Of a stretch of 64,000 nt of DNA, positions 7,738 through 17,647 are shown piece by piece. The first letter of the stretch is position 1, and each line of letters opens with the position of its first letter. The notes under the pieces are model-generated. The model was not told the origin of the DNA and ran no database searches. It saw only the letters and a program-made list of their open reading frames with translations. The position numbers and the translations under genes are program-made. Origin of the DNA: Lactobacillus sp. PV012 (GTDB lineage: Bacteria > Bacillota > Bacilli > Lactobacillales > Lactobacillaceae); the NCBI RefSeq assembly GCF_014522325.1, contig NZ_CP041983.1, positions 1,302,001 to 1,366,000 of the forward strand, read 5' to 3'.

Positions 7738-9173
7738 TGTTTTACTCGCTTTCTAAAAAATTTTTTCACTAACAAAATCAAATCTTGATTAAAATCTAAA
7801 GGACAAAGGAACATTAAAATTAAGTACACCAGCAAAATTACAATTGATTTGACTGCCATATTAAAGAAGGCACTTGGAATAAAATTAGGTAAGACCATCC
7901 CCACCACTAAACTGATTAATCCAATACCCAAATAATAAGGCACATCATGAAATACATAACTAAATTTAAATGCATCCCTAACAATCCAAATTCGCAACAC
8001 CAAAACTACCGCCTCGGTAATTAAAATTGCTACCATAGCTCCAGCAGCTGCATAAGTTCGATCCAAAAAGTAACTCAATACTAATTCTAAAATTGCTCCA
8101 ACTACTACCGGAATTGCATAATCTTTATCTCGTGAAACTGCTAAGGCATATTGATTGGCAAAGACTCCCCCTGTTGGGATCATAATAATTGTTAAGGTAA
8201 AGAAAAACATCAGTGGTGTCATGGGAATATACTTATTTCCAAAAAAGAACGGCACAAACTGCTTAGTATTTGCCATTACTATTACCGCAAATAATGTACC
8301 AAGCATAACCGTTGCTTCAAGTGATTTTTTCATCACAACTTTTTGAGTCGCCTTACCTTCTCCAGCCATTTTTGGCATAATAACCAAAGAAATTGACGTA
8401 ATCACTCCCAGAATCATATTTGAAATTCTTTGAGAATTATCATAATAAGCAACTTGCGTTGAATTTTGAAAAAGACCTAATAAAGGCTTATCTAAAGAAG
8501 TATAAATTTGAGTTGCAATTTGGGGAATCATCAGAATTACAATCGCCTTCACACTTTCGCGCCACTTGTAAAAGCCTTTAGTAGGCTTTCCAACATAATT
8601 ATGAATGTCAAACCAAAATACAAATGATCCTAGCATTGTTGAAACTGACATAATGAGTAAATATTTCCACAAATCTTGGGGACTTTTTACCCAGAGTAAA
8701 ATCAGCACCACACTGACTAATTTAACGCCAGTATTTTTTAAAACAACGCGTCCGAAATCTGCTAATCCTTGGAAAAACCAGGAAATATCAAATTGTGCTG
8801 AAATCAGAAAAGGAATCATTAATAAGATATAATTCCAATATTGAATTTTTAAGGAAAGGCAGATCAAACTAGTTAAACCAATCATTACAATGCCAGCAAT
8901 ACCTTGAAAATACCATAATCCCCAAAATGCTTGCGTTAATTCTTCCCGTCCTTGAGTTGCTCTAGTTTTTGAGATTGTTCTCATCCCAATATAAGTAATC
9001 GATAAAACACAAAAAACCATCAAAAACTGAACTGTATTATTAACACTACTATAAATTCCATATGTTTTAGGACCCAGTACCCTTGATAAATATGGAACAG
9101 TGATTAACGGAACAAATACTAAAAATATCTGATAAACCGCATTATATAAAATATTTAAAAAAGTTCTTTTCAC
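7734..9173 (-). CDS. Polysaccharide flippase (MATE-like/Wzx family)
   Basis: 479 residues with about 12-14 hydrophobic helices and the family start NILYNAVYQIFLVFVPLITV-PYLSRVLG. Internal IPTGGVFANQYALAVSRDKD and the polytopic layout fit polysaccharide-biosynthesis export proteins that flip lipid-linked units across the membrane. It lies between the glycerophosphotransferase-like gene (8 bases upstream) and the GT32 gene (overlapping), which supports one surface-glycopolymer operon. Charged C-terminus (FFRKRVKQ) is cytoplasmic. The exact lipid-linked substrate is unknown. Confidence 0.88.
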   Translation of the reverse strand: MKRTFLNILYNAVYQIFLVFVPLITVPYLSRVLGPKTYGIYSSVNNTVQFLMVFCVLSITYIGMRTISKTRATQGREELTQAFWGLWYFQGIAGIVMIGLTSLICLSLKIQYWNYILLMIPFLISAQFDISWFFQGLADFGRVVLKNTGVKLVSVVLILLWVKSPQDLWKYLLIMSVSTMLGSFVFWFDIHNYVGKPTKGFYKWRESVKAIVILMIPQIATQIYTSLDKPLLGLFQNSTQVAYYDNSQRISNMILGVITSISLVIMPKMAGEGKATQKVVMKKSLEATVMLGTLFAVIVMANTKQFVPFFFGNKYIPMTPLMFFFTLTIIMIPTGGVFANQYALAVSRDKDYAIPVVVGAILELVLSYFLDRTYAAAGAMVAILITEAVVLVLRIWIVRDAFKFSYVFHDVPYYLGIGLISLVVGMVLPNFIPSAFFNMAVKSIVILLVYLILMFLCPLDFNQDLILLVKKFFRKRVKQ

Positions 9174-9181
9174 AAAAACCT

Positions 9182-10327
9182 CTACTTAAATTCCAAATAT
9201 TCACAAATTCTTTGACTATTATTTTCTCCTAAAACCTCATCTGTCAACGATAACCAATACTTACGTTCACTATCTCCTTGATCAGATGATAAGGTAGCTA
9301 AGCATTCTATCAACTCTACCTGATTGTTAACACAGGGACCAGGAGTAATTTTTTGATAGGGGCTTATTAATAACCCCCGCACTTCTTCATATTTTTCTAA
9401 AAAGTTAGTCACAAAAATAATTGGTTTATTTAGGTGGAGATAATCAAAATAAATTGATGAAAAGTCAGTCAGCAAGAAATCTGTTAATCCTAATAATTCA
9501 TATAAATCATAATTATTTTCAAATAGATAATCATTATTTAAAAAGGCAATATTAGAATACTTACTATTAAAATTGCTGAACAAACGCATTTCATAGGGAT
9601 GAAGTTTAACAATTAAGTATTGGTGATTATTTTTTAGGCTAGAATTCAACTTACTAATCTCAAAATCGGTAAAAGCAAAAAAGTTCCCCTGCTTAATTTG
9701 CTCCATAATCTTGCCATCTTCTAATTCATAACGAAAAGTTGGCATATAAATTCCTATTTTAGCTTTAGCATCTTCCTTACCAAATAAATCTTTTAAAAAA
9801 TCCTTTTTACTAATTACGGGATTTTTTAAAGCATCTAAACGTGGAAAGCCAAGCTTTTGGTATTTACCGGCCTCAATTGCCATACAAGCTGTCATCATAC
9901 TTTCGTATAAGTCACTACTTGAAGTTACAAGATCTGCTGTTTTCTGCCACAAATGTTGGTTACGCAAGTTATCCTTGCGCAAAGTATTATGAGCCATAAT
10001 TCCCATTCTTTTTAAGGGAATTCCATGCCAAAATGCAACATTAACTTGTTTTTTCTTAATTTTAAAAGGCTGATGGGTCGTAAAAATAAAGTGAGCTTGC
10101 CCAATTTTTTTCCACATTGAAAAAGGCAAATGTGATGATGGCCAGGGTTCAACTAAGGTTACTTGATAGTTGGGATAATTTTTTTGGAGATATTTATAAA
10201 ATAAAAAACCATTCGACCCTGATCTTCCTGACCCATTTAAAATCACAATTGCATTAGCCTTCACTGGTACAAAAAAAGCCAAAAATTTCATCAAATTTAG
10301 ATACCATCTAAAAAAGAAACTCTTCAT
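9182..10327 (-). CDS. CDP-glycerol glycerophosphotransferase family protein (TagB/TagF-like)
   Basis: 381 residues. A hydrophobic N-terminal helix is followed by the catalytic fold of teichoic-acid polymerases: AFWHGIPLKRMG near residue 105, IGIYMPTFRYE near 195, and the C-terminal LLTDFSSIYFDYLHLNKPI near 288. These contain the conserved His and Asp-Ser residues that act on CDP-glycerol. At 381 residues it matches single-domain TagB-type primases rather than long TagF polymerases. First gene of the unit with flippase and GT32. A CDP-glycerol synthase (tagD) is encoded at 19601, so donor supply is plausible. Whether it primes or modifies teichoic acid is not decided. Confidence 0.85.
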   Translation of the reverse strand: MKSFFFRWYLNLMKFLAFFVPVKANAIVILNGSGRSGSNGFLFYKYLQKNYPNYQVTLVEPWPSSHLPFSMWKKIGQAHFIFTTHQPFKIKKKQVNVAFWHGIPLKRMGIMAHNTLRKDNLRNQHLWQKTADLVTSSSDLYESMMTACMAIEAGKYQKLGFPRLDALKNPVISKKDFLKDLFGKEDAKAKIGIYMPTFRYELEDGKIMEQIKQGNFFAFTDFEISKLNSSLKNNHQYLIVKLHPYEMRLFSNFNSKYSNIAFLNNDYLFENNYDLYELLGLTDFLLTDFSSIYFDYLHLNKPIIFVTNFLEKYEEVRGLLISPYQKITPGPCVNNQVELIECLATLSSDQGDSERKYWLSLTDEVLGENNSQRICEYLEFK

Positions 10328-10394
10328 ATTATTTTCCTCAATTAAAATCTTTTAAGTTAATCATACTATTTCTTTTCTTCTTCTGCTATCTAAC

Positions 10395-10425
10395 CAAAAA
10401 AGATCTGGAAATTATTCCAGATCTT
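10395..10425 (-). terminator. Terminator of the P-type ATPase gene
   Basis: Inverted repeat AGATCTGGAA / TTCCAGATCT, loop ATTA, followed on the minus strand by TTTTTT. Confidence 0.88.
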
Positions 10426-10435
10426 AGGAAAATAT

Positions 10436-13102
10436 TTAATTATTCTTCAACTTTCTTTGGAAGAATTTTACAATTTCAACAATTAAGACCATTAGAATTC
10501 CTGCTACTACCACTACTAGCCATTGTTGACCATCCAACTCAGTTACATCAAATAACTTAGTCATAAATGGTAATTCAACAGCTGCCATGATTAAAGCTGA
10601 AATAATAATTGCTCCATTAAACCACTTATTTTCAAATGTTCTTTTAGTAAAGATTGATTTGTGAATAAACTTCGCATTAAATGCATGGAATAATTGAATA
10701 AGTCCTAATGTCAAAAAGGCCATAGTTAACGCATCTGCATGCTGCAAGTTGGCATTTCCTACATGAGGACCAACATGAAGTCCAAATTGATATGCACCTA
10801 GGACTAGTAATCCTTCTAAAATTCCTTGATAAATGATGGAGCTAGCTACTCCACCTGAGAAGAAGTTAGAATTCTTTCCACGTGGCTTTTTCTTCATAAT
10901 TCCCGGCTCCACTGGTTCAACCCCTAGTGAAATTGCTGGTAAAGTATCAGTTACTAAGTTAATCCAAAGTAGTTGCACTGGCATTAAAATATCCCAGCCC
11001 AACATTGTCATCATAAATACAGTTAAAACTTCACCTACGTTACAACTCATTAAGTAAAGAATCGCCTTTTGAATATTAGCAAAAACTTTTCTTCCCTGTT
11101 TAATTGCTTCCACAATAGTTGCGAAGTTATCATCAGCTAACACCATGTCAGCTGCACCCTTTGAAACTTCAGTACCAGTAATTCCCATTCCGATACCAAT
11201 ATCAGCTTGCTTTAGACTAGGGGCATCATTTACACCGTCACCAGTCATCGCAACAATCCTATTATTTGCTTGCCAAGCTTTTACTATTCTAACCTTATTT
11301 TCAGGTGATACTCGTGCATAAACGCTATAGTCTTGCACATGTTTAATGAAATAATCGTCAGAAAGCTTATCAAGTTCTGCTCCCGTTATAACACCATCGT
11401 GGTCTCCATCTAAAATTCCTAATCGTTTTGCGATAGCAGCTGCTGTCACTTGGTGGTCACCAGTAATCATCACTGTACGGATTCCAGCATTTTTAGCTTC
11501 TGCTACAGCAGCTTTAGCTTCAGGACGCTCTGGGTCAATCATTCCAACTAATCCAGCAAAAATTAAATCTTGTTCAACATTATCAGTGCTTGGATCAGCG
11601 TAAGGTTGGTCAACAATTTTATAAGCTAATCCCAATACACGTAATGCCTTTTGTGCTAATTCTTGATTTGTCGCTAAAATTTGTTTTTTATCTTCTTCAG
11701 TAATTGGAGAAACATTACCATTTTCTTCAATTTTTGTTACTCGTTTTAATAACTCATCAGGAGCACCCTTGACTGCAACATAATACTTGCCATCTTGGTA
11801 CTTATTAACAGTTGACATTAATTTTCTGTCAGAATCAAATGGTACTTCTTGAACACGAGCATCTTCTTTTAGTAATTCTTCAACCTTGATTCCCTGATCA
11901 AAAGCGTATTGAATTAAAGCTGTTTCAGTCGGATCTCCTAATAAGTTACCACCATTTTCAATTTTAGTATCATTAGCTAAAACCATTGAAAGTAAGACAG
12001 GATTTGCTGGTGCAATGTCATCAGCATTACTATGAATTTTTTTATTATAGTAAAGCTGTTCAACTGTCATTTTATTTTGCGTTAAAGTACCAGTCTTATC
12101 AGAACAAATAATGTCAGTTGCACCTAGAGTTTCAACTGCTGGCAATTTACGAACAATAGCCTTATGTTTGGCCATTTCCTGAGTACCAAGTGCCAAAATA
12201 ATAGTAACAATTGCTGGTAATCCTTCTGGAATTGCAGCTACAGCTAATGAAACAGCCACTAAGAACATATCAATCATTAACTTATTAGTAGGTTCTGTAC
12301 CTTGTTTAGTAAACATCCCTACCACAAAAACAACCACACAGATTGCCAAAATCATAATTGTCAAAATTTTACCAAGTTGGTTTAAATTTTGTTTTAATGG
12401 TGTATCTGTTTCATCTGCATTATTTAACATTGTAGCGATCTTACCAACTTCTGTGGTCATTCCAGTTCCGGTAACAATCCCTTCACCACGACCATAAGTA
12501 ACATTGGTATTTGAATAAGCCATATCGCTCCGATCACCCAAAGCCACATCTGGTTTATCTAGCGTAGCAACATCTTTTTCAACTGGAACAGATTCTCCTG
12601 TTAAGGCTGATTCTTCTACTTTTAAGCTTGCTGCTAAGCCTAATCTCATATCCGCTGGTACAATATCTCCAGCTTCAAGCAACACAACATCTCCTGGCAC
12701 AATTTCTGTGCTTGGAACTTGTAAGATTTCTCCATCACGTCGAACATGAGCATTAGGAGTTGACATCTCTTTTAAAGCATCAATTGCTGCTTCCGAACGT
12801 GCTTCTTGGACTACACCTAAAATTGCATTAATTAAAACAACAATCATAATAATTGCTGCATCTGTCCATTCTTGAGCAACTACTCCTGATAAAATAGCTG
12901 CAACAATTAATACAATAATCATGAAATCTTTAAATTGGTCAAAAAACTTTGCAATTAATCCCTTATTCTTTTTTGCGGTTAAAGCATTGGGACCATATTT
13001 TTCCAGCCGTTTTTTAGCTTCTTGCTTAGACAACCCAGTTTTTAAAGAAGTATTTAGCTCCTTTTCAACTTCAGGAATTGTCTGATCATAATAATGTTTC
13101 AC
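10436..13102 (-). CDS. Cation-exporting P-type ATPase (Ca2+/Mn2+ type)
   Basis: 888 residues, full length for PMR1/SERCA-like bacterial P2A pumps. Visible motifs: N-terminal cation-ATPase domain, TGES in the actuator, PEGLPAIV in membrane helix 4 (the E and P ligand region of Ca2+/Mn2+ pumps), the phosphorylated Asp in SDKTGTLTQNKMT, KGAPDELL for ATP binding and MTGDGVNDAP hinge. C-terminal six helices include NLVTD, which holds further metal ligands. The start is the GTG at 13102 placed seven bases after GGAGGG; reading from further upstream would enter the riboswitch terminator. A yybP-ykoY manganese riboswitch lies directly in front, so manganese export is the favoured role, as for similar pumps in Lactococcus and Streptococcus. 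Confidence 0.92.
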   Translation of the reverse strand: MKHYYDQTIPEVEKELNTSLKTGLSKQEAKKRLEKYGPNALTAKKNKGLIAKFFDQFKDFMIIVLIVAAILSGVVAQEWTDAAIIMIVVLINAILGVVQEARSEAAIDALKEMSTPNAHVRRDGEILQVPSTEIVPGDVVLLEAGDIVPADMRLGLAASLKVEESALTGESVPVEKDVATLDKPDVALGDRSDMAYSNTNVTYGRGEGIVTGTGMTTEVGKIATMLNNADETDTPLKQNLNQLGKILTIMILAICVVVFVVGMFTKQGTEPTNKLMIDMFLVAVSLAVAAIPEGLPAIVTIILALGTQEMAKHKAIVRKLPAVETLGATDIICSDKTGTLTQNKMTVEQLYYNKKIHSNADDIAPANPVLLSMVLANDTKIENGGNLLGDPTETALIQYAFDQGIKVEELLKEDARVQEVPFDSDRKLMSTVNKYQDGKYYVAVKGAPDELLKRVTKIEENGNVSPITEEDKKQILATNQELAQKALRVLGLAYKIVDQPYADPSTDNVEQDLIFAGLVGMIDPERPEAKAAVAEAKNAGIRTVMITGDHQVTAAAIAKRLGILDGDHDGVITGAELDKLSDDYFIKHVQDYSVYARVSPENKVRIVKAWQANNRIVAMTGDGVNDAPSLKQADIGIGMGITGTEVSKGAADMVLADDNFATIVEAIKQGRKVFANIQKAILYLMSCNVGEVLTVFMMTMLGWDILMPVQLLWINLVTDTLPAISLGVEPVEPGIMKKKPRGKNSNFFSGGVASSIIYQGILEGLLVLGAYQFGLHVGPHVGNANLQHADALTMAFLTLGLIQLFHAFNAKFIHKSIFTKRTFENKWFNGAIIISALIMAAVELPFMTKLFDVTELDGQQWLVVVVAGILMVLIVEIVKFFQRKLKNN

Positions 13103-13123
13103 TAAATTTCCCTCCAAATCTAA

Positions 13124-13245
13124 TAAAAAAAGACCTACGCCCAATTATCTGGTGCATAAGTCTCACTCATTAAGACAAGTCCAGAGAGAAGAATTCTCTC
13201 GGTTGTTGAACTTATCACAATTACTTGCGGTTACTCCCTTAATAC
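13124..13245 (-). promoter_or_regulatory. yybP-ykoY (Mn2+-sensing) riboswitch with attenuator
   Basis: On the minus strand the leader begins with AAGGGAGTAACCGC, contains GTTCAACAACC and GAGAG hairpin elements, and ends with TGAGACTTATG, the conserved landmarks of the yybP-ykoY class. Its 3' part forms a 9-bp hairpin GACTTATGC (13162-13154) / GCGTAGGTC (13140-13132) followed by seven T, an intrinsic terminator. Mn2+ binding is expected to sequester the 5' arm and let transcription continue into the pump gene. The class is well established as manganese-responsive. Confidence 0.82.
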
Positions 13246-13252
13246 AGTTACT

Positions 13253-13282
13253 ATTATATTAAATATTTACTAAAAGATGCAA
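13253..13282 (-). promoter_or_regulatory. Promoter of the riboswitch-controlled pump
   Basis: Minus-strand TTGCAT (13282-13277) and TATAAT (13258-13253), 18-base spacer, a few bases before the aptamer. Confidence 0.65.
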
Positions 13283-13285
13283 GTT

Positions 13286-14116
13286 CTATTTCTTGTAAAA
13301 ATCATCAAAAATTGTTACTGGAAGGTGACGCTTATGTTCACTTTTTTTCCATAACTTTTCAATTTGCTCAGCTGCTTGCTGACTTACTTCTCGTCCTTCA
13401 AGATAATCATCTACTTCTTGATAGGAAACACCCAATGCAACTTCATCAGGAAGAGCAGGTCGATCTTCTTCTAAGTCTGCAGTTGGTGCCTTTAAGTAAA
13501 GATGTTCTGGCGCACCTAATTCCTTAAGCATGGCTTTTCCTTGACGTTTATCTAAGCGAAAGAGTGGCGTAATATCAGCTGCTCCATCACCATATTTAGT
13601 ATAAAAGCCAGAAAAGTTTTCTGCTGCATGATCAGTTCCAATCACGGCACCTTTATTTGCCCCAGCAATTGCATATTGAACAACCATTCTCTGACGCGCT
13701 TTGATATTACCCTTATTAAAATCAGTAATTTTTTGTCCAGTTGCCTCTACAACTTTAACCATTGCATCAACTGGTTCTTTAATATTAACAATCAAATCTT
13801 GATCAGGCTTTTGAAAAGCAACTGCATCAGCTGCATCACTTGCATCTGCTTGAACACCGTAAGGAAGGCGAACAGCAATAAATTGGTAAGAATCATCACC
13901 AGTTTCCTGACGCATTTCTTCAATTGCCATTTGAGCTAATTTACCAGTTAAAGTAGAATCTTGACCACCTGAAATTCCTAAGACATATGATTTCAAAAAA
14001 GGATTAGCTTTAAGATAATCTTTCAAAAAATCAATTGATTTTCTAATCTCTTCTTTAGGATCAATTTCAGGCTTTACTTTTTCATATTCAACAATCTTTT
14101 TTTGTAAGGGTCTCAT
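13286..14116 (-). CDS. nadE: NH3-dependent NAD+ synthetase
   Basis: 276 residues, the usual size of the ammonia-dependent single-domain enzyme (no glutaminase domain). The PP-loop [10 protein letters not shown] near residue 46 binds [26 protein letters not shown] and FRLDKRQGK are the conserved deamido-NAD+ and ATP contact regions; the C-terminus [12 protein letters not shown] is typical. It converts nicotinate adenine dinucleotide to NAD+. GAAGGT precedes the ATG. It lies 12 bases after pncB, forming a nicotinate-salvage operon; pncB is frameshifted in this sequence. Confidence 0.96.
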   Translation of the reverse strand: MRPLQKKIVEYEKVKPEIDPKEEIRKSIDFLKDYLKANPFLKSYVLGISGGQDSTLTGKLAQMAIEEMRQETGDDSYQFIAVRLPYGVQADASDAADAVAFQKPDQDLIVNIKEPVDAMVKVVEATGQKITDFNKGNIKARQRMVVQYAIAGANKGAVIGTDHAAENFSGFYTKYGDGAADITPLFRLDKRQGKAMLKELGAPEHLYLKAPTADLEEDRPALPDEVALGVSYQEVDDYLEGREVSQQAAEQIEKLWKKSEHKRHLPVTIFDDFYKK

Positions 14117-14128
14117 TTTTTACCTTCT

Positions 14129-15588
14129 TTAATTAATACGACTACGAATTTCATTAATTAGATTCATCTTATGATCATACAACTTTTGGGAAAGATCAAC
14201 TGGGTAATCTTGTGGATTTAAACTACGTTTATATTCATCCCATAGACTATCTAAATTATTAGCTGCAAATTTTTTAATTTCTTGCAGACTTGGTTCTTGA
14301 TAAACCAATTTTCCTTTTTCAAAAATTGGCTGCAAGAGTGGTCTGGCCGTAAAGTCAGTTACCACCTTATTGATGTAGGTGTATTGTGGATGGAACATAA
14401 AAAGGGAATCAAAATTTCGAGGATCTTCATTAGCTTGGGACACCCAGTCACCTTCATTTTTCTTCACTTGATTAGCAGAAATACGCCAAACTTGTTTCTT
14501 ACCAGGAGTTGAAACTTTTTCAGCATTCGAAGAAATCTTAAGGGTATCCCGCATATTTCCAGCTTCATCTTCCATAGAAACCAATTTATAAACTCCACCT
14601 AACGCAGGTTGATCAAAAGCTGTAATTAATTTAGTTCCTACACCCCAAACATCAATCCGTGCATGTTGCATTTTTAAGTTTTGGATTGTTTTTTCATCTA
14701 AATCATTTGAAGCAAAAATCTTTGCGTCTTTAAAGCCGGCATCATCTAGTTGCTTACGCACCTTTTTAGAAATATAGGCCATATCACCAGAGTCAATTCG
14801 AACTCCTAAAAAATTAATTTTATCGCCCATCTCTTTAGCAACTTTAATTGCTGTCGGTACACCACTACGTAAAGTATCATAAGTATCAACTAAAAAGACA
14901 CAATCTTTATGAGTTTGTGCATAAGCTTTAAATGCCTCATATTCACTCCCAAAAGCTTGCACTAATGCATGAGCATGAGTACCTGAAATAGGAATATTAA
15001 ATAATTTTCCTGCACGGACATTACTTGTCGCATCAAAGCCCCCAATATAAGCTGCTCGAGTTCCCCAAATTGCTGCATCAGTTTCTTGAGCTCTTCTTGA
15101 ACCAAATTCCATTAATTGATCATCACCAACAGCTACTTTAATTCTAGCTGCCTTGGTAGCAATTAAAGTTTGAAAATTAATAATATTTAACAGAGCTGTT
15201 TCAACTAGCTGTGCTTGCGCAAGCGGTCCTTCAATTTGCATAATTGGTTCATTAGCAAAAACTAACTCTCCTTCAACTGCCGCTTTAACACTCAACTTAA
15301 GCTCTAAATTTCTTAAATAATCAATGAAATCATCATCGTAATTTTCTTGTGCTTTTAAATATTCTAAGTCACTCTCTTTAAAATGTAAGTTATTCAAATA
15401 TTCAATTGCACGACTTAATCCAGCATTAACTGCATAACCATTGCCAAATGGTTCTTTTCTAAAGAATAATTCAAAAACAGCATTTCTTTCACTAATGCCC
15501 TTTTAAAATATGTATACATCATATTAATTTCATACAAATCTGTATGCAAGATCAAAGAATCATCTTGATCTAAAGTTTTGTTTAACAT
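14129..15588 (-). pseudogene. pncB: Nicotinate phosphoribosyltransferase with one-base frameshift
   Basis: The ATG at 15588 (GAGGG upstream) starts a normal PncB N-terminus, LHTDLYEINMMYTYFK. After the codons for YFK (15501-15509 region) the frame is lost: in the next frame the protein continues as GISERNAVFELFFRKEPFGN and on through SGTHAHALVQAFGSE, VDTYDTLRSG and GVRIDSGDMAY to the stop at 14129. Adding one T to the TTTT run at 15501-15504 (one A on the coding strand, giving AAG-GGC) would restore a 486-residue enzyme of normal length. Without it, translation from 15588 stops after about 60 codons, and a 422-codon remainder from 15397 would lack the N-terminal domain. Real mutation or sequencing error cannot be told apart here. 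Confidence 0.85.
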
Positions 15589-15627
15589 TTTCCCTCACTA
15601 ATTATAAACTTAAATTTCTTGTCTCTT

Positions 15628-15655
15628 ATTATAACCAAACTGTCATTAATGGCAA
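15628..15655 (-). promoter_or_regulatory. Promoter of pncB-nadE
   Basis: Minus-strand TTGCCA (15655-15650) and TATAAT (15633-15628), 16-base spacer, 40 bases before the pncB ATG. Confidence 0.6.
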
Positions 15656-15682
15656 CTGGCAACTAACAAAATTACTTTCCAT

Positions 15683-17647
15683 CTAACTCCCTATTTTTAG
15701 CTGAACATAATTTTTAATGGTAAAGAAATCTAAAATTTCTTCAAAAGATTTTTTATCTTCTTTTTTGACCTCAATAATTCCTGTTCCTGATTTTAAGAGT
15801 TGTATTAATTCTTTATAAAAGGAAGAAAGTTGATCTTGCTTCCAATTTTCTTCAAATTGCTCCACATCACAACCCCGATAAATCTTTAAATCCTCAGGAA
15901 GAGAAATTAGTCCCACTTTTTTAGGATCATAGTTTTTAACAAACATTTTAATTAGTTCTATATACTGACTACTACCTTGGTATTGATTAAGGACTGGCAG
16001 TGAAAGACTAGGAGTAATTTTAAAACTTTTTCCGTATTTAAAGATCGCTGGATACATACTTGAAATATATAAACGATTAGTCCAGCGATATAACACTACC
16101 TGCAAACTAAATTTGGGGATATCAAAGTTAGTTCTAATTTGTTGAAAAAAACGTAGCCGTCCTGAAAAAGCTAGTAAATTATTTTCATCTTCCTTAGCTC
16201 TATCCTTGTATTTTAAGCCAATAAAATTAGCATTTACCATTCTTAAACCCAATTTTGCCTGCGGATTGTACCAAGTAGGTAAATTATCAATCAATGAGTT
16301 TTTTACAACAATCTTTTTAAAAATATCACTCCGCCAATAAATATATGGTAAAAATAAATCTTTGCCTAAATTTAAACCACTTTTTACAAGCGTAGTCCGA
16401 CTATCATAATATGGACGAGGGCGTTTGATTTTGTAAGTTTGTCCAAAAACAGACTCTTTTTCAATACCAACAAAGCTTCCATCACATTTTTCTTGACTCA
16501 AATTATGCATTGCACGATAAAATACATGTCTGTCATATAAGCTATCTTCTGGATTTAAGATATAAACTATCTCTCCCTTGATCTTGGAGGTACCATTAAT
16601 AATTGCTCGTAATCTGCCTTGATGGGATTGGTAGACTTGTTTTATTTTCATTTCGTTATACTTAAGATAACGTTCTACGTATTGCCTAGTATGATCACTC
16701 GAACCATCATCAATCAAAATAACTTCCCAATTTTGATAGCTTTGCTTATTTATTGAATCTAGACATCCAACAATTGTTTCTTGGTTGTTATAAGTAGGAA
16801 TAATTACTGAAATTTTTGGATCAGTCTTTAAAACAATTCCTCCAAAAATATTAATCACATTAATATAAGCTATAAGTAGTAAAACTAAATATACTGAATT
16901 CAACAATCGAGGCTGATCTAGTAATAAACTACTCTCACTGGTTAATAAAATCGCTCCAATTCCTAGGCCCAAATTCCAATTTAATCTTATTTTTTGGAGC
17001 TGAGTGTTTAGTAAAAATGCTAGTGGGATCAACCCCAAATCCAGCACTGCCTCTATTTCCCAAGAGATATTATCTAATTGAAAATTTACATTTTCATATC
17101 CAACCCACACAATTGCAAATAAGAGCACAATGATATAAGTAGTTAAGATTTCCAAACGAAATTGAATACTTCTCGTAATTGCAAAACGAATTAAATAAAT
17201 TAATAGGGAAACAAAGCTTATTAATAACAATAACCAGCTTCCTAAAGGCGGAAAAACGAAGCTTAGGGTATTCATATTAATAATGATTAAAATAATATTT
17301 TTAACAGTAAAATGACGTTCAACAAAATAAAGGCTACCACTTAAGGTCAATAATCCCATTTGAAAGATAAATTGTGGCATTTTAATGCTGAGCAAATGAT
17401 TATTTTCTAATAAACAAATTGCCCATAGTGATACACTTAGCCAAGTAATGGCTTTTTCTAAAAACCATTGATCGATATCTAAAAGATTAGTTTGAAATAA
17501 TACCAATATTATCCCCAAAGCAAAAAGACTATTAAAAAGAAATGCTGTGATGCTTTGGTTCCAGAAAAAGTCAATGATCTCTAAATAAAGTGGCGCAATA
17601 CTAATGAGTACTAGTAAAATATTTAATTGACGCCTTCTAGTTACCAT
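15683..17647 (-). CDS. Membrane protein with C-terminal GT2 glycosyltransferase domain
   Basis: About 654 residues. The first 270 form eight to ten membrane helices; residues from about 275 carry a GT2 (GT-A fold) domain: KISVIIPTYNNQETI, VILIDDGSSDHT and an acidic ILNPEDSLYD in place of the usual DADD motif. The order (membrane part first, GT after) is opposite to most processive synthases. It probably adds a sugar to a membrane-linked surface polymer. The frame overlaps the end of the upstream GT4 gene; a GTG at 17656 and an ATG at 17647 are both possible starts and I prefer the ATG, which follows GTGAG. Product unknown. Confidence 0.78.
   Translation of the reverse strand: MVTRRRQLNILLVLISIAPLYLEIIDFFWNQSITAFLFNSLFALGIILVLFQTNLLDIDQWFLEKAITWLSVSLWAICLLENNHLLSIKMPQFIFQMGLLTLSGSLYFVERHFTVKNIILIIINMNTLSFVFPPLGSWLLLLISFVSLLIYLIRFAITRSIQFRLEILTTYIIVLLFAIVWVGYENVNFQLDNISWEIEAVLDLGLIPLAFLLNTQLQKIRLNWNLGLGIGAILLTSESSLLLDQPRLLNSVYLVLLLIAYINVINIFGGIVLKTDPKISVIIPTYNNQETIVGCLDSINKQSYQNWEVILIDDGSSDHTRQYVERYLKYNEMKIKQVYQSHQGRLRAIINGTSKIKGEIVYILNPEDSLYDRHVFYRAMHNLSQEKCDGSFVGIEKESVFGQTYKIKRPRPYYDSRTTLVKSGLNLGKDLFLPYIYWRSDIFKKIVVKNSLIDNLPTWYNPQAKLGLRMVNANFIGLKYKDRAKEDENNLLAFSGRLRFFQQIRTNFDIPKFSLQVVLYRWTNRLYISSMYPAIFKYGKSFKITPSLSLPVLNQYQGSSQYIELIKMFVKNYDPKKVGLISLPEDLKIYRGCDVEQFEENWKQDQLSSFYKELIQLLKSGTGIIEVKKEDKKSFEEILDFFTIKNYVQLKIGS

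Noticed and set aside
10833..11057. Plus-strand frame of 74 codons inside the P-type ATPase gene and similar antisense frames elsewhere
   Set aside because: They are shadows of clear coding sequence on the other strand, without binding sites or recognisable products.
15497..15510. Programmed frameshifting in pncB
   Set aside because: A -1 shift would need tRNA-Lys to re-pair on TAA, there is no slippery heptamer in the right phase, and PncB needs no frameshift in other bacteria.
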